Made by a program: the position numbers and the translations under genes. Below are positions 34,588 through 42,895 of a DNA stretch of 64,000 bases, one piece after another. The DNA comes from Myxococcales bacterium (GTDB lineage Bacteria > Myxococcota_A > Polyangia > Polyangiales > Ga0077539). The stretch spans positions 1 to 64,000 of the forward strand of contig JAAFIF010000042.1 in NCBI GenBank assembly GCA_013298625.1, written 5' to 3'. The notes below the pieces were generated by a model. That model was not told where the DNA came from. It made no database searches and saw only the letters and a list, made by a program, of their open reading frames with translations. Position 1 is the stretch's first letter, and every line of letters starts with the position of its first letter.

Positions 34588-36012
34588 ATGATCACCGAGC
34601 TCGTCGAGAGCCCCAACAGCAGGGCGAAGTGTCGGCGGTGCCGAAAGACCATCGAGAAGGGCGAAGGGCGCGCGACCAGCTACGAACCGAGCCCCTTCAC
34701 GGGCGCGGACGAAGTGCGCTCGTACCTGCACGCGCTCTGCGCGGTGGACGTCGACGCGGCGGGCGTGGCCAAGGTGCTCGCGCGATCGAGCAGCGCATTT
34801 GCAGGGCGCGCGGCGGTCGAAGCCCTCGTCGCTGCGCGCACGAAGGCCATCGAGGCGGCCAACGACCCCGCGGCGAGCGGGCCGAGCGACGCGCTCGCGG
34901 TGGCGCCGGCGGCGGACCCGACGGGGCGGCCGAGGGTGCGGGTCTTTCTCGCGGGAAGCGCGTTCTCGCTGGGAAACGGCCCGGCGTTCGAGTTCGACCT
35001 CGTCGCGAAGCTGCGCACCTGGCGCTCGCCCCTGCGCGAATACCAGTTCGTCGTGCAGTACACCGGCGAGCCCGACCCGCCCGAAGACCCGTCGCAGCCC
35101 GTGATCGGCGCGGTCTTCGCCCCGTTCGCCGACGGAAAGGCCATGAGCAACCAGCGCCACAAGGTCAGCGGCTGGCGCGCGCGGTCGCTTCCTACGCCCA
35201 TTCTCTGGATTTTTGCTCGCGGAGCAGCGGTGTTGCCCACGGACGACGAGGTCCTGCGGTGGCGCGAGTTTCTCGAGTCCGCTGGGTACAGCGGCGACGA
35301 GTCCTCCGTGTGCCTCGCTCGCAAGGTCGACGCCGCGGCGCTCGACGCGCTGGTCGCCGCGCTCGATGAGTCGATCGGAGCCGTCGCTGCTCCGACGGAG
35401 GTGGCCGTCGCGACCGACGCTGCGCTCGCCACGCAGATCGCAGCGCTGATCGCGCAAGGGCGCGCCGAGGCCGCCAACGACGCGCTGCTCACGGCGCTCG
35501 CCGTCCTCCGCTCGAGCAAGAAGACCGGCGTCGTCCCCGAGTATCAGCGCTCGCACGTCGGCGGAATCACTCGCGTCACCCCAGAGGGCCGCGCCGCGCT
35601 CTCCGAAGTCGCAGTCGCCGCGCTCTCGCTCGACGAGTGCCTCGACAGCGCGCTGTCTGTGCTCGAATCGGGCCCCGCGATCGACGCAAGCGCAGCGATT
35701 CGCGCGGCGATCGAGCGATTCGTCTCGGACCCCAAGCGCAAGCTCACCAAGAGCTTCGATCGCTTGATCGAGTGCGCCAAGAAGCGCGCGGTCCCCGAGC
35801 GCGCTGCGCCGTTCATGGCGGCCCTCGAAGCGAGCAAGACCCCCGCCCGCGCACGGTCTCTCGCCGAGGCCATCGTGGCCGCGGGCGCGACGCCGATCGA
35901 CGCGCGCTTCGTCGAGTGGGTCGACGCGCTCGAGCCCAATGACAAACGGCGCGCGGAGCTCAGTGCTACGCGCGCCGCTGTTCGCCGACGCGCGGCGAAG
36001 GCCCAACGATGA
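34588..36012 (+). CDS. Protein with N-terminal PARP-type zinc-finger signature
   Basis: A 474-aa soluble protein. Its first 51 residues carry Cys15-x2-Cys18-x29-His48-x2-Cys51 in SRAKCRRCRKTIEKGEGRA and SYLHALC, the spacing and flanking basic residues of PARP-type DNA-nick-binding fingers. A conserved FAGRAAVEALV stretch follows. Residues about 110-270 form an alpha/beta region (VRVFLAGSAF, PTPILWIFARGA), and the rest is Ala-rich and helical, probably HEAT-like. The protein at 36376-37743 has the same layout and is its paralogue. No ADP-ribosyltransferase domain is present. The start at 34588 places the finger at the very N-terminus; upstream sequence is repeat DNA. DNA-damage sensing is one possibility, but the role is unproven. 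Confidence 0.75.
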   Translation: MITELVESPNSRAKCRRCRKTIEKGEGRATSYEPSPFTGADEVRSYLHALCAVDVDAAGVAKVLARSSSAFAGRAAVEALVAARTKAIEAANDPAASGPSDALAVAPAADPTGRPRVRVFLAGSAFSLGNGPAFEFDLVAKLRTWRSPLREYQFVVQYTGEPDPPEDPSQPVIGAVFAPFADGKAMSNQRHKVSGWRARSLPTPILWIFARGAAVLPTDDEVLRWREFLESAGYSGDESSVCLARKVDAAALDALVAALDESIGAVAAPTEVAVATDAALATQIAALIAQGRAEAANDALLTALAVLRSSKKTGVVPEYQRSHVGGITRVTPEGRAALSEVAVAALSLDECLDSALSVLESGPAIDASAAIRAAIERFVSDPKRKLTKSFDRLIECAKKRAVPERAAPFMAALEASKTPARARSLAEAIVAAGATPIDARFVEWVDALEPNDKRRAELSATRAAVRRRAAKAQR

Positions 36013-36017
36013 TTCGC

Positions 36018-36284
36018 TCAGCCCGCGCTGGCGTCGACCACGACCGCGACGTCCGCGGCTGCAGCGTCCACTGGCGCCTGCACGTCGACGGCGACGTCCG
36101 CGGGGACGACGACGTCTTCTTGCGGAGCCGCGTCGCCCTGAGGAGCCGCGTCGCCCTGCGGGGCGGCGTCACCCTGCGGAGCCACGTCGGGAGACGCGTC
36201 ACCCGCGGGGGGGTTGCTCGGGCTGCAGGCGCCGAGCATCGAGAGAACCAAGAGTGCAGAGCCCAGTCGAAGAGAGATTTTCAT
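36018..36284 (-). CDS. Short low-complexity lipoprotein
   Basis: An 88-aa lipoprotein: an N-terminal signal ending LGAC with the lipid Cys at residue 20, then only Pro/Ala/Asp/Val-rich sequence with three tandem copies of APQGDA. It has no globular domain and may be a tether or spacer protein. It is convergent with the preceding finger-protein gene (5-nt gap) and divergent from the next one. Confidence 0.7.
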   Translation of the reverse strand: MKISLRLGSALLVLSMLGACSPSNPPAGDASPDVAPQGDAAPQGDAAPQGDAAPQEDVVVPADVAVDVQAPVDAAAADVAVVVDASAG

Positions 36285-36375
36285 GAGTCGAATCTGAGCT
36301 TTGCGGGCGAATGCTGCAATGTGACAAATGCGTCACACCCGGTGGCTTGCGGTACAGTCACTGGCACCCACGGCG

Positions 36376-37743
36376 ATGTTCTATCGAGACGCTAGCGGAA
36401 TGGCTCGGTGCCGTACGTGCGGCGCGGTGATCGCCCGCGGCGGCGTGTATTTTCAACGCGAGGACACCAACGAGCGCGGCTACGGCAACTGGTATCAACA
36501 CCACCCGACGTGCGCGCTCGAAGGGGGCATCGAGGACATCGCAGCGGCGCTCAAGCAGAGCACGCTCGCGTTCGCGGGGCGCGCCGAGCTCGAGGCCGAA
36601 GTGCAAGAGCGACTCGCGCGCGCGCGGGTGAAGCCGCTGGTCAACGAGCGCGAGTTGAGCAGCGAAAACACTGGTCCCACTGCGGTCTCGATCGCTGAAG
36701 AGTCGCGCCTCGCGAAGCGGCCCGTGCACGCGGTCGGGCTGGTTGTTCACGAGCAGTGGGCCGCAGGGCGGATGTTGCAGAGCATGCGCGAGGCGCTCGG
36801 CGGCTTGCACATGCGCACGGCCAACAACGGGTACGGCTTCGCTTCGTACGGAGACGAGCTGCCGGACCTCGACGTGGTCGAGCTGCAGAAGACCGTGCGC
36901 GCGTTCGTTCTGTACGTCTCGACGGCGGGGTCGACGATGGCGCCCATGAAGCGCGCGCTGTGGGGCGTGCGCGCGAGCGGGCTTCCTGTGGTCGCGCTGT
37001 GGCTCGTGGGCGACGCGACGATGCCGTCGCCTGCCCGCGATCGCCGCGAGCAAGAGGTGCGAGAGGCCCTCGACGCGCTCGGGCTCGACGCGGATCTGCC
37101 GCCGGTGGTGCACGCGCAGCGCGTGGACAGCGCCGCGTTGCGCGCGCTCGGTGAGGGGCTGGACGAGGTGTTCTCGAGGGGCGTTCCCGAGCCCGAGCAC
37201 CCGGCGGATGTCGCTGTGCGGTCGTTTCATTGGTTCGCGGACGAGCGGCGGTGGAGCGAGGCTTCGCGCTCGCTCGACACTGCGATGCGGCGCAACGGAC
37301 CGAAGGGATTGCGCCCGACGATCGTCGCGGCGGCGGTGAGGGCGCTCGACGCAGACGAGGTTCCGATGCTCGCGCTGCAGATCCTGGCGCGCGCGAAGGA
37401 CCCCGCGACGACCGACGCGTTGTGGGTGTTTTTGCAGGCGATCTGGCAGCCCGGCGCGCCTCCGGGCCCGACGGTGGTCTTCGTGTGCGAGCTGCTCGCC
37501 GAGCTCGGAGACCCGCGGTACGAGAGCGTCGCGTGGGACGGCTACGTGCACTCGATGGGCTCTCTTCGCGAGGACATCGAGGCGCTGCTCGCGAAGTTCG
37601 GCGGCGGCGGCGACCTCGTGAAGGCCATCGAGCAGCGCATCGCGCAGCAGACCGCGCCCGAGGCGATCGAGCCCTTGCGCGCGCTGCTCGCGAGGGTGAA
37701 GCGCCGCGCGAAGAAGCGCGCTTCGCTCGAGGGCGGCTCGTGA
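36376..37743 (+). CDS. Second PARP-finger-signature protein, paralogue of 34588-36012
   Basis: A 455-aa soluble protein with Cys12-x2-Cys15-x27-His43-x2-Cys46 (MARCRTCGAVIARGG, NWYQHHPTCAL), again close to PARP-finger spacing. It shares with its paralogue the following FAGRAELEAEV segment, an alpha/beta middle ending in LPVVALWLVGDAT and a DSAALRALGEGLDEVF helix matching DAAALDALVAALDES, and a helical C-terminus. The middle domain (VHAVGLVVHEQWAAGR) is of unknown fold. Three Met codons (36328, 36376, 36400) are possible; 36376 is chosen as the best fit to the paralogue. Its TGA overlaps the GTG of the aminotransferase, so it leads a three-gene coupled operon. Confidence 0.75.
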   Translation: MFYRDASGMARCRTCGAVIARGGVYFQREDTNERGYGNWYQHHPTCALEGGIEDIAAALKQSTLAFAGRAELEAEVQERLARARVKPLVNERELSSENTGPTAVSIAEESRLAKRPVHAVGLVVHEQWAAGRMLQSMREALGGLHMRTANNGYGFASYGDELPDLDVVELQKTVRAFVLYVSTAGSTMAPMKRALWGVRASGLPVVALWLVGDATMPSPARDRREQEVREALDALGLDADLPPVVHAQRVDSAALRALGEGLDEVFSRGVPEPEHPADVAVRSFHWFADERRWSEASRSLDTAMRRNGPKGLRPTIVAAAVRALDADEVPMLALQILARAKDPATTDALWVFLQAIWQPGAPPGPTVVFVCELLAELGDPRYESVAWDGYVHSMGSLREDIEALLAKFGGGGDLVKAIEQRIAQQTAPEAIEPLRALLARVKRRAKKRASLEGGS

Positions 37744-39044
37744 CCGCGGGCGACTTCGACGCGTACGGGCGCTATGTGAACCCCGCGCAAGCGTGCTTTC
37801 TCGCGATGGTGGGGCGCGGCTGGCGCTTCGCGCGCGCCGAGGGCTGCGCGCTCTTCACCGAGGACGGCGAGCGCTACGACGACTGGCTCGCGGGCTTCGG
37901 AGCGCTTCCGCTCGGCCACGATCCGCCTGCGTTGCGCGCGGCGATGAGCGAGGCCATCGCGTCGGGCGCGCCCAATTTGTACAGCGAGGCGCTCAACCCC
38001 GCTGCGGGCTCGCTCGCCGAGAAGCTCTTGCGCGCGACGGGATGGCCGCAAGGCAACGTGCACTTCTGCAACTCTGGCGCAGAGGCGGTCGAGACGCTGC
38101 TCAAGACTGCGATCGCGGCGACGGGGCGCAGCGTGATCGTGTACGTCTCGGGCGGCTACCACGGGTGCACGCTGGGCGCGCTCGCGTGCATGGCCGAGGG
38201 GCTGTATCGCTCGCCGTTCGAGGGCGCGATGGCGCGCTTCATCGAGGTCGCGTGGGGGGATGTCGCTGCGCTCGAAGCGGCGTTCGCAGCGCACGCGGGG
38301 CAGGTGGCGGGCGTGCTCGCCGAGGTGGTTCAGGTCGAGTCGGGCGTGCGGAGGCTGTCGCGCGCGTGGCTCGAAGCGGCGCGGCAGTTGTGCAACCGCG
38401 ACGGGGCGCTGCTCTTGTTCGACGAGGTGCAGTCGGGCCTCGGTCGAACGGGTTTTCTCTGGTCGTTCGAGGCCGAGGGGATCGAGCCGGACGCGTTCGC
38501 CGTGGCCAAGGGCTTGGGCGGCGGGTGGGTCGCGATCGGCGCGGCGGTGCTGCGCGAGGGCGTGTGGACGAGGGCGTTCGGGCGCTACGACCGGGCCGAG
38601 ATCCACGCGAGCACCATGGGCGGAAACCGCCTCGCGTGCGCCGTCGGCGAGGCCGTGGTGAGCATCGTGAGCGACGAGGGGTTCTTGCGCGCCGTGCGCG
38701 AGCGAGGCGATCGGCTGTGGGCCGCGCTGCGCGAGGAGCTCTCTTCGCGCGAGTGCGTTGAAAACGTGTGCGGCTACGGGCTGCTGGGCGCGGTGCGCTT
38801 GCGCGAGAGCGAGCACCCGTGGCTCACGTGGGAGGGCATGGGCATGCCCGATTTCGCAGGAAAGCCCACGGCGGGCCCCATCGCGATCGACCGGCTCGGT
38901 CGCAAGCGCGTGCTCGCGCAGGTGTGCGGACACGACTGGTCTTCGGTGCGGGTCGAGCCGCCGTTGACCGTGGACGACGCGGCGTGCGAGCGCTTCGTCA
39001 CGGCGATGAGCGCGGCGACGAGCTTTCTGGACGGAGTGCGATGA
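37740..39044 (+). CDS. Class III PLP-dependent aminotransferase
   Basis: A 434-aa enzyme of the ornithine/omega-aminotransferase class. Motifs are FCNSGAEAVETLLKTA (PLP phosphate cup), SGGYHGCTLGAL, LLFDEVQSGLGRTG with the PLP-ring Asp, and the Schiff-base Lys at about residue 257 in VAKGLGGGWVAIGA. The TMGGN motif near 296 completes the site. Typical reactions move an omega-amino group to 2-oxoglutarate or pyruvate. The GTG start lies inside the stop of the finger-protein gene, and its own stop overlaps the SDR start, so the three are translated in one chain. The substrate is unknown; pairing with an SDR suggests a small biosynthetic or degradative step on an amino/keto compound. Confidence 0.92.
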   Translation: MTAGDFDAYGRYVNPAQACFLAMVGRGWRFARAEGCALFTEDGERYDDWLAGFGALPLGHDPPALRAAMSEAIASGAPNLYSEALNPAAGSLAEKLLRATGWPQGNVHFCNSGAEAVETLLKTAIAATGRSVIVYVSGGYHGCTLGALACMAEGLYRSPFEGAMARFIEVAWGDVAALEAAFAAHAGQVAGVLAEVVQVESGVRRLSRAWLEAARQLCNRDGALLLFDEVQSGLGRTGFLWSFEAEGIEPDAFAVAKGLGGGWVAIGAAVLREGVWTRAFGRYDRAEIHASTMGGNRLACAVGEAVVSIVSDEGFLRAVRERGDRLWAALREELSSRECVENVCGYGLLGAVRLRESEHPWLTWEGMGMPDFAGKPTAGPIAIDRLGRKRVLAQVCGHDWSSVRVEPPLTVDDAACERFVTAMSAATSFLDGVR

Positions 39045-39742
39045 GCAAGCGAGTGTGGATCGTGGGCGGCAGCGGCGCGCTGGGCGCGGTGTTGCGCGGG
39101 CTGTTGCGCGAGCGCGGACACGCGGTGTGCTGGACGTACCGCACGCGCGCAGAGGGCGCGGACGAAGGCGCGATCGCGCTCGATGTGCGAGACGTCCCTG
39201 CGGTCGAAGCTGCGGCGAAGACGGCGAGGGACAAGCTGGGGGGCTTGGACGCGATGGTCTACCTCGCGGCGATCGGGACGACGCAGCCCGGGAGCTTTCT
39301 CTCGCTCGACGACGTGACCCCAGAGGCGTGGGACGAGTTCTCGGCGATCAATTTGCGCGGGGCTTTCTTCGCGACGCGGGCGTTTTCGCGGGTGTGCGAC
39401 GGGGCGGGCGGCAACGTGGTGTTGGCGGGGTCGATCGACGGGCACAAGCCCGTTCCGGCGAGCGTCCCGTACGCGGCGACGAAGGGCGCGCTCGAGGCGA
39501 TGGTGCGATCGCTGTCCAAAGAGTTCGGGCCGAAGAACATTCGCGTCAACGCGCTCGCGCCGGGCGTGCTCGACGGCGGGTTGAGCGCGGTGTTGCCCAA
39601 GCGCCTCGTCGACGACTACCTCTCGCACGACGCGCTCTCTCGCCGCGGAACGCTGCGCGAAGCCGCCGAGGTCTTCGCGTACTTCGCCGTCGAAAACAGC
39701 TACGTCACGGGTCGCAGCGTCGCCGTGGACGGCGGCTTGTAG
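39041..39742 (+). CDS. Short-chain dehydrogenase/reductase (classical SDR)
   Basis: A 233-aa classical SDR. The cofactor motif GGSGALGAVLRGLL starts at residue 9, followed by the strand-4 region YLAAIG, the catalytic Ser in LAGSIDG and Tyr/Lys in PYAATKGALEAM, and the substrate-loop motif VNALAPGVLDGG. Asp in ALDVRD suggests dinucleotide binding with a preference that cannot be settled. It is coupled by ATGA to the aminotransferase, so product and substrate are likely shared. It ends 3 nt before the stop of the convergent gene. Confidence 0.92.
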   Translation: MSKRVWIVGGSGALGAVLRGLLRERGHAVCWTYRTRAEGADEGAIALDVRDVPAVEAAAKTARDKLGGLDAMVYLAAIGTTQPGSFLSLDDVTPEAWDEFSAINLRGAFFATRAFSRVCDGAGGNVVLAGSIDGHKPVPASVPYAATKGALEAMVRSLSKEFGPKNIRVNALAPGVLDGGLSAVLPKRLVDDYLSHDALSRRGTLREAAEVFAYFAVENSYVTGRSVAVDGGL

Positions 39743-39745
39743 CGC

Positions 39746-40225
39746 TCACTTCTGGCGGCGGCCCGAGAGGCTCAGTCGAGTGCCTCTGGCGTCGAGTGGG
39801 CGCCAGCGCAGCGAGGCGCGCACGCCGTCGTCAGTGAGGGCGATGGCGCCGTCGTCGTAGAGCTTGGCGGCGATCGTTCCGTGGGCGAGAGAGAGGTGCT
39901 CGGGGTCGTCCGCTTCGGGGTGCGCGCGGGCGTACTCGTGATCGAACAGGTAGCGCGCGGTGACCGTGTCCGTCGTCCAGTCGACGCACTGCGCGATGGT
40001 GCGCTCGACGCGCAGCGCGAGGACCTCGACGGTGTTGGCCTCGAGCCACGCGAGCGCAGTGTCTGCAGGGATTTCAGGGCTCTTCCAGCGCCAGTCGAAG
40101 CGCTCTCGCGCGCCCTCGCGAACGCGGTCGAGGTGGTATTCGAGCGACGCGGTCCCGACGATCTCGCGCGTGGGCGCGACATAGCGGTCCGATCGAAACG
40201 TGAAGGTGACGAGCGATACGGTCAC
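39746..40225 (-). CDS. Uncharacterised 159-aa protein
   Basis: A soluble beta-strand-rich protein (TFTFRSDRYVAPTREIVGTASLEYHL) without signal peptide or known motif. The GTG start at 40225 overlaps the stop of the hydrolase gene upstream (GTGA on the minus strand), so the longer open frame to 40378 is not needed. Codon use is typical of the genome. It is the second gene of a two-gene operon. Confidence 0.65.
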   Translation of the reverse strand: MTVSLVTFTFRSDRYVAPTREIVGTASLEYHLDRVREGARERFDWRWKSPEIPADTALAWLEANTVEVLALRVERTIAQCVDWTTDTVTARYLFDHEYARAHPEADDPEHLSLAHGTIAAKLYDDGAIALTDDGVRASLRWRPLDARGTRLSLSGRRQK

Positions 40226-41133
40226 GGGCTCGCGCTCGATGGTGCCAGATGTGGCTCTGCTCGCGCGAGCCACGCGGTGTTGACGGGGCCCTGCTCGAAG
40301 CGCGCGTACGACTCGTTGCCGCGCGCGTACGGGCGAGCGTTGATCAGCGAGAGGTGCACGCACGTGTTGTCTCTGCACCCCGCGCTCGAGGCGTCATACT
40401 CGAAGAGCTCGGCGCGGCCCGCGAGCCTCTGCGAGCCCTCGCGCATCGCGTCCATGCTGAACCCGCGCAGGGCGCCCGCGCGCGCCGCGACGAACACCGC
40501 GCGTCGAAGGCCGCCGATCGATCGAGCGACGAACGAGCGCTCTGGATCCCCGGCGATTCCGCGGTCTCCGTCGAGGTCGACGTACACGACGCGGCCTGCG
40601 ATCGAGCCTGCGTCGTTCGTGGGGGCGAAGAGCCGGTAGAAGAGCGTTCGCGCGACGTGCGCTCCGCTCGAGTGCGCGAGGACCAACACGCGCGCGTCGG
40701 GAGTTCGCGCGACGCGCGCTTCGAGCGCGACGCGAAGCGGGTCGATGGACGGATGCTTGTCGCTGTAGTCCACCCTGCGCGGCCCTTCGACGGCGAAGAG
40801 CGACGTGGCCCCGAGCGCGTCGAGCCGAGCTGCGCGCAACGCCTCGAGCCAGCGCTGCGTCGAGGCGGCGGTGATCCGCCATCCGGCCATCGCGACGACG
40901 ATGAGCCCCGAGCCCGGAGAGCATGCTTGCTCGGTGATTCCCTCGCTGATCGCGGTCCAATCGCCGCAGCGTCGCGGGCTCGCGCTGGTGGCAGGGGGCG
41001 TCGCGATCGCGTCGGGGCGCGCGCGATCGGCGTCGGGATGCGTCGGGCGCGATGCGTCGATGGGCTGCGCGTCGCGACGGCACGAGAGCGACGCGACGAA
41101 GAGCAGCGCGAGCGAGCGGTGTTTTCGTGGCAA
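40222..41133 (-). CDS. Alpha/beta-hydrolase-type lipoprotein
   Basis: A 303-aa predicted exported protein. A hydrophobic N-terminus ends in a lipobox-like ASLSC, followed by a disordered Asp/Pro/Arg linker. The globular part holds VLVLAHSSGAHVARTLFYRLF, a nucleophile-elbow motif (Ser in HSSGA), and a later Asp (VYVDLDGD) and His that could complete an esterase triad. It is probably a secreted or periplasmic esterase or lipase. Start choice is uncertain: TTG at 41133 is used because it begins the signal segment and leaves a 25-nt gap to the divergent gene at 41159. It is coupled to the 159-aa gene downstream. Confidence 0.65.
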   Translation of the reverse strand: MPRKHRSLALLFVASLSCRRDAQPIDASRPTHPDADRARPDAIATPPATSASPRRCGDWTAISEGITEQACSPGSGLIVVAMAGWRITAASTQRWLEALRAARLDALGATSLFAVEGPRRVDYSDKHPSIDPLRVALEARVARTPDARVLVLAHSSGAHVARTLFYRLFAPTNDAGSIAGRVVYVDLDGDRGIAGDPERSFVARSIGGLRRAVFVAARAGALRGFSMDAMREGSQRLAGRAELFEYDASSAGCRDNTCVHLSLINARPYARGNESYARFEQGPVNTAWLARAEPHLAPSSASP

Positions 41134-41158
41134 CGGACTGTTGTAGGGTACGCGCGCT

Positions 41159-41644
41159 GTGAGTGCAGAGCGCAAGAAGCAGGTGATCGATGGCGTCCGC
41201 GCGGAGCTGAGCCGAGAGCTCGAAGCGATCGAGCGCGCGGCGAAGGACGCGTGGGAGGGGGCGACGCACGAAGAGAATCGGCCCGAGCACAACAAGGACA
41301 TGCGCGCGACCGAGGCGTCGTACGTGGCGATCGGCCAGAGCGCGCGGGCGCGAGAGATCGCCGAGGCGCTCGCGCGGCTCGGGGCGCTGCGGATCGTCGC
41401 GTGGAGCGAGGGCGCGCCGATCGACATGGGCGCGTTGGTGACGCTCGAGACGACGGACGCGTCGGCGACGCGTTCGAGGGTGATGATCGTTCCGGCGGGC
41501 GGGGGGATCGCGGTGGGCGAGGGCGCGGCGCGGGTGCGCGCGGTCACGCCGCAGGCGCCGTTGGGCGAGGCGCTGATGACGATGTCCGTGGGCGATCAGG
41601 TGACGGCCGCGGGGCGTTCGTACGAGGTGATCGAAGTCGAGTGA
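41159..41644 (+). CDS. GreA/GreB-family C-terminal domain protein
   Basis: A 161-aa protein with an N-terminal helical part rich in charge (ERKKQVIDGVRAELSRELEAI) and a C-terminal half (MGALVTLETTD to GEALMTMSVGDQVTAAGRSYEVIEVE) that fits the FKBP-like domain of transcript-cleavage factors. The coiled-coil part is shorter than in GreA and lacks an obvious DxxE/acidic tip pair, so it may be a Rnk/GreB-like RNA-polymerase-binding regulator rather than a cleavage factor. It is divergent from the hydrolase operon. GTG start. Confidence 0.75.
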   Translation: MSAERKKQVIDGVRAELSRELEAIERAAKDAWEGATHEENRPEHNKDMRATEASYVAIGQSARAREIAEALARLGALRIVAWSEGAPIDMGALVTLETTDASATRSRVMIVPAGGGIAVGEGAARVRAVTPQAPLGEALMTMSVGDQVTAAGRSYEVIEVE

Positions 41645-42061
41645 GCGACGCGGGGGTGGCAGCGGGCGAAGAGCCAACGGGCGAAGCGATCGTGTCCGCG
41701 GCGGGTTGATCGCGGGCGACGGGGGGATGGCGAAGAGCGCAGAGCGAACGATCCGGTGAAGAAGCGGTCTTCTCCACGGCGGGTTGGCAAACCCGCCGCT
41801 AGCGACGGAAGAACAAGAGCCCGATGAAGCCCCTCTTCGCGCCACGGCGGGTTGGCAAACCCGCCGCTAGCGACGCTCGAAGCCTCGCGTCGGAAGGTCG
41901 CGCTGAGCGCGACCACGCTCAGCGTTTGCAGCGAAGGGGTGCGCGACGCCGTGGACCGAGCGCCACCGCGCGCGGCGAAGAGAGCGACGTGCGCAGTGGC
42001 CGCGCGCCGCGAGGCCTACGTCGTCAGGCTCTCGGTCCCTGTGCGAGCTCGGCGACGACGC
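41645..42061. repeat. Gene-free stretch with second REP-like array
   Basis: Two hairpins GGCGGGTTGGCAAACCCGCC lie at 41777-41796 and 41846-41865, each followed by GCTAGCGACG. From 41833 to about 42000 the sequence is the inverted, slightly diverged counterpart of 34020-34183, sharing GACGCTCGAAGCCTCGCGTC, GGAAGGT, GACCACGCTCAGCGT and GTGGACCGAGCGCCACCGCG. No gene is supported. Confidence 0.75.
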
Positions 42062-42802
42062 TCAGCGACGGGTCATGAACGAGGTGAACGCGGCGATGGT
42101 CTCGGGGGCGGTGAGGCGCGCGATGAAGAGGGCGCCCTCGCGCGAGAGGGTCTCTTTGACCGCGGCGCGGACCGGCGCGCGCAGGAGGTCCTTGGTGATC
42201 TTCATCGCCTCGGGGGGCTTGGCGGCGATGGTCTCGGCGATCTTCATCGCGCGCGCTTCGAGCTCTTCGGCGTCGAAGACGTGAGAGATCATTCCGGTGC
42301 GCAGGGCGGAGTCCGAGTCGAAGGCCTCGCCCGTCATGAGCCAGTAGCTCGCCGTCGCGCGCCCTGCGATTTGCGGAACGAGCAGCGAGCTGGCGCCTTC
42401 GGGGACCAGCCCGAGGTTGACGAACGGCATCGAGAACTTCGCGCGCGTCGAGGCGATCACGACGTCGCAGTGCAGCAGCATCGTGGTGCCCACGCCGACC
42501 GCGGCGCCGTCGACCGCGGCGATGATCGGCTTGTCGAAGTCCACCAGCGCGAGCAAGAAGCGAAACACCGGCGAGTCCTCGCCCGAGGGCGGGTTCTGCA
42601 AGAAGTCACCGATGTCGTTGCCGGCGGTGAAGACTCCCGGGTGTCCGACGAGCACGACGGCGCGGCACTCGGCGTTGGCGCTGGCGTCGGCGAGCGCCTT
42701 GGCGAGCGCTTCGTACATGACCAACGTGAGGGCGTTTTTCTTCTCGGGGCGATCGATGCGAACGACGCGCACAGCCCCTTCGTCACGGACTGAAATCGAC
42801 AT
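42062..42802 (-). CDS. Enoyl-CoA hydratase/isomerase family protein
   Basis: A 246-aa crotonase-fold enzyme that would hydrate or isomerise enoyl-CoA. The oxyanion-hole motifs are GHPGVFTAGNDIGDF and DGAAVGVGTTMLLHCDVVIA, followed by FVNLGLVPEGASS. The Asp in GNDIGD and Glu in VPEGAS occupy positions close to the two catalytic acidic residues, though the first Glu seen in hydratases (usually in A-EAD-K) is not obvious, so an isomerase/PaaG-like activity is possible. The ATG at 42802 is chosen; the upstream frame overlaps the next gene region. A CGTTGTACAACG palindrome lies just upstream. It could work with the two acyl-CoA dehydrogenases of this window. Confidence 0.88.
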   Translation of the reverse strand: MSISVRDEGAVRVVRIDRPEKKNALTLVMYEALAKALADASANAECRAVVLVGHPGVFTAGNDIGDFLQNPPSGEDSPVFRFLLALVDFDKPIIAAVDGAAVGVGTTMLLHCDVVIASTRAKFSMPFVNLGLVPEGASSLLVPQIAGRATASYWLMTGEAFDSDSALRTGMISHVFDAEELEARAMKIAETIAAKPPEAMKITKDLLRAPVRAAVKETLSREGALFIARLTAPETIAAFTSFMTRR

Positions 42803-42808
42803 GCGGCG

Positions 42809-42820
42809 CGTTGTACAACG
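42809..42820. promoter_or_regulatory. Perfect 12-bp palindrome CGTTGTACAACG
   Basis: It starts 7 nt upstream of the enoyl-CoA hydratase ATG, where the ribosome-binding site would be, in an 93-nt divergent gap. It may be an operator that blocks transcription or translation. It is unlike the TGAAT-ATTCA sites at the acyl-CoA dehydrogenases. Confidence 0.35.
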
Positions 42821-42895
42821 GTCGCGCGTCGAAGTCGGTGCGCTATCGTCTGCCACTCACACACGGCGACCGTTCACGGTCGGAGGAGCAGCAGC

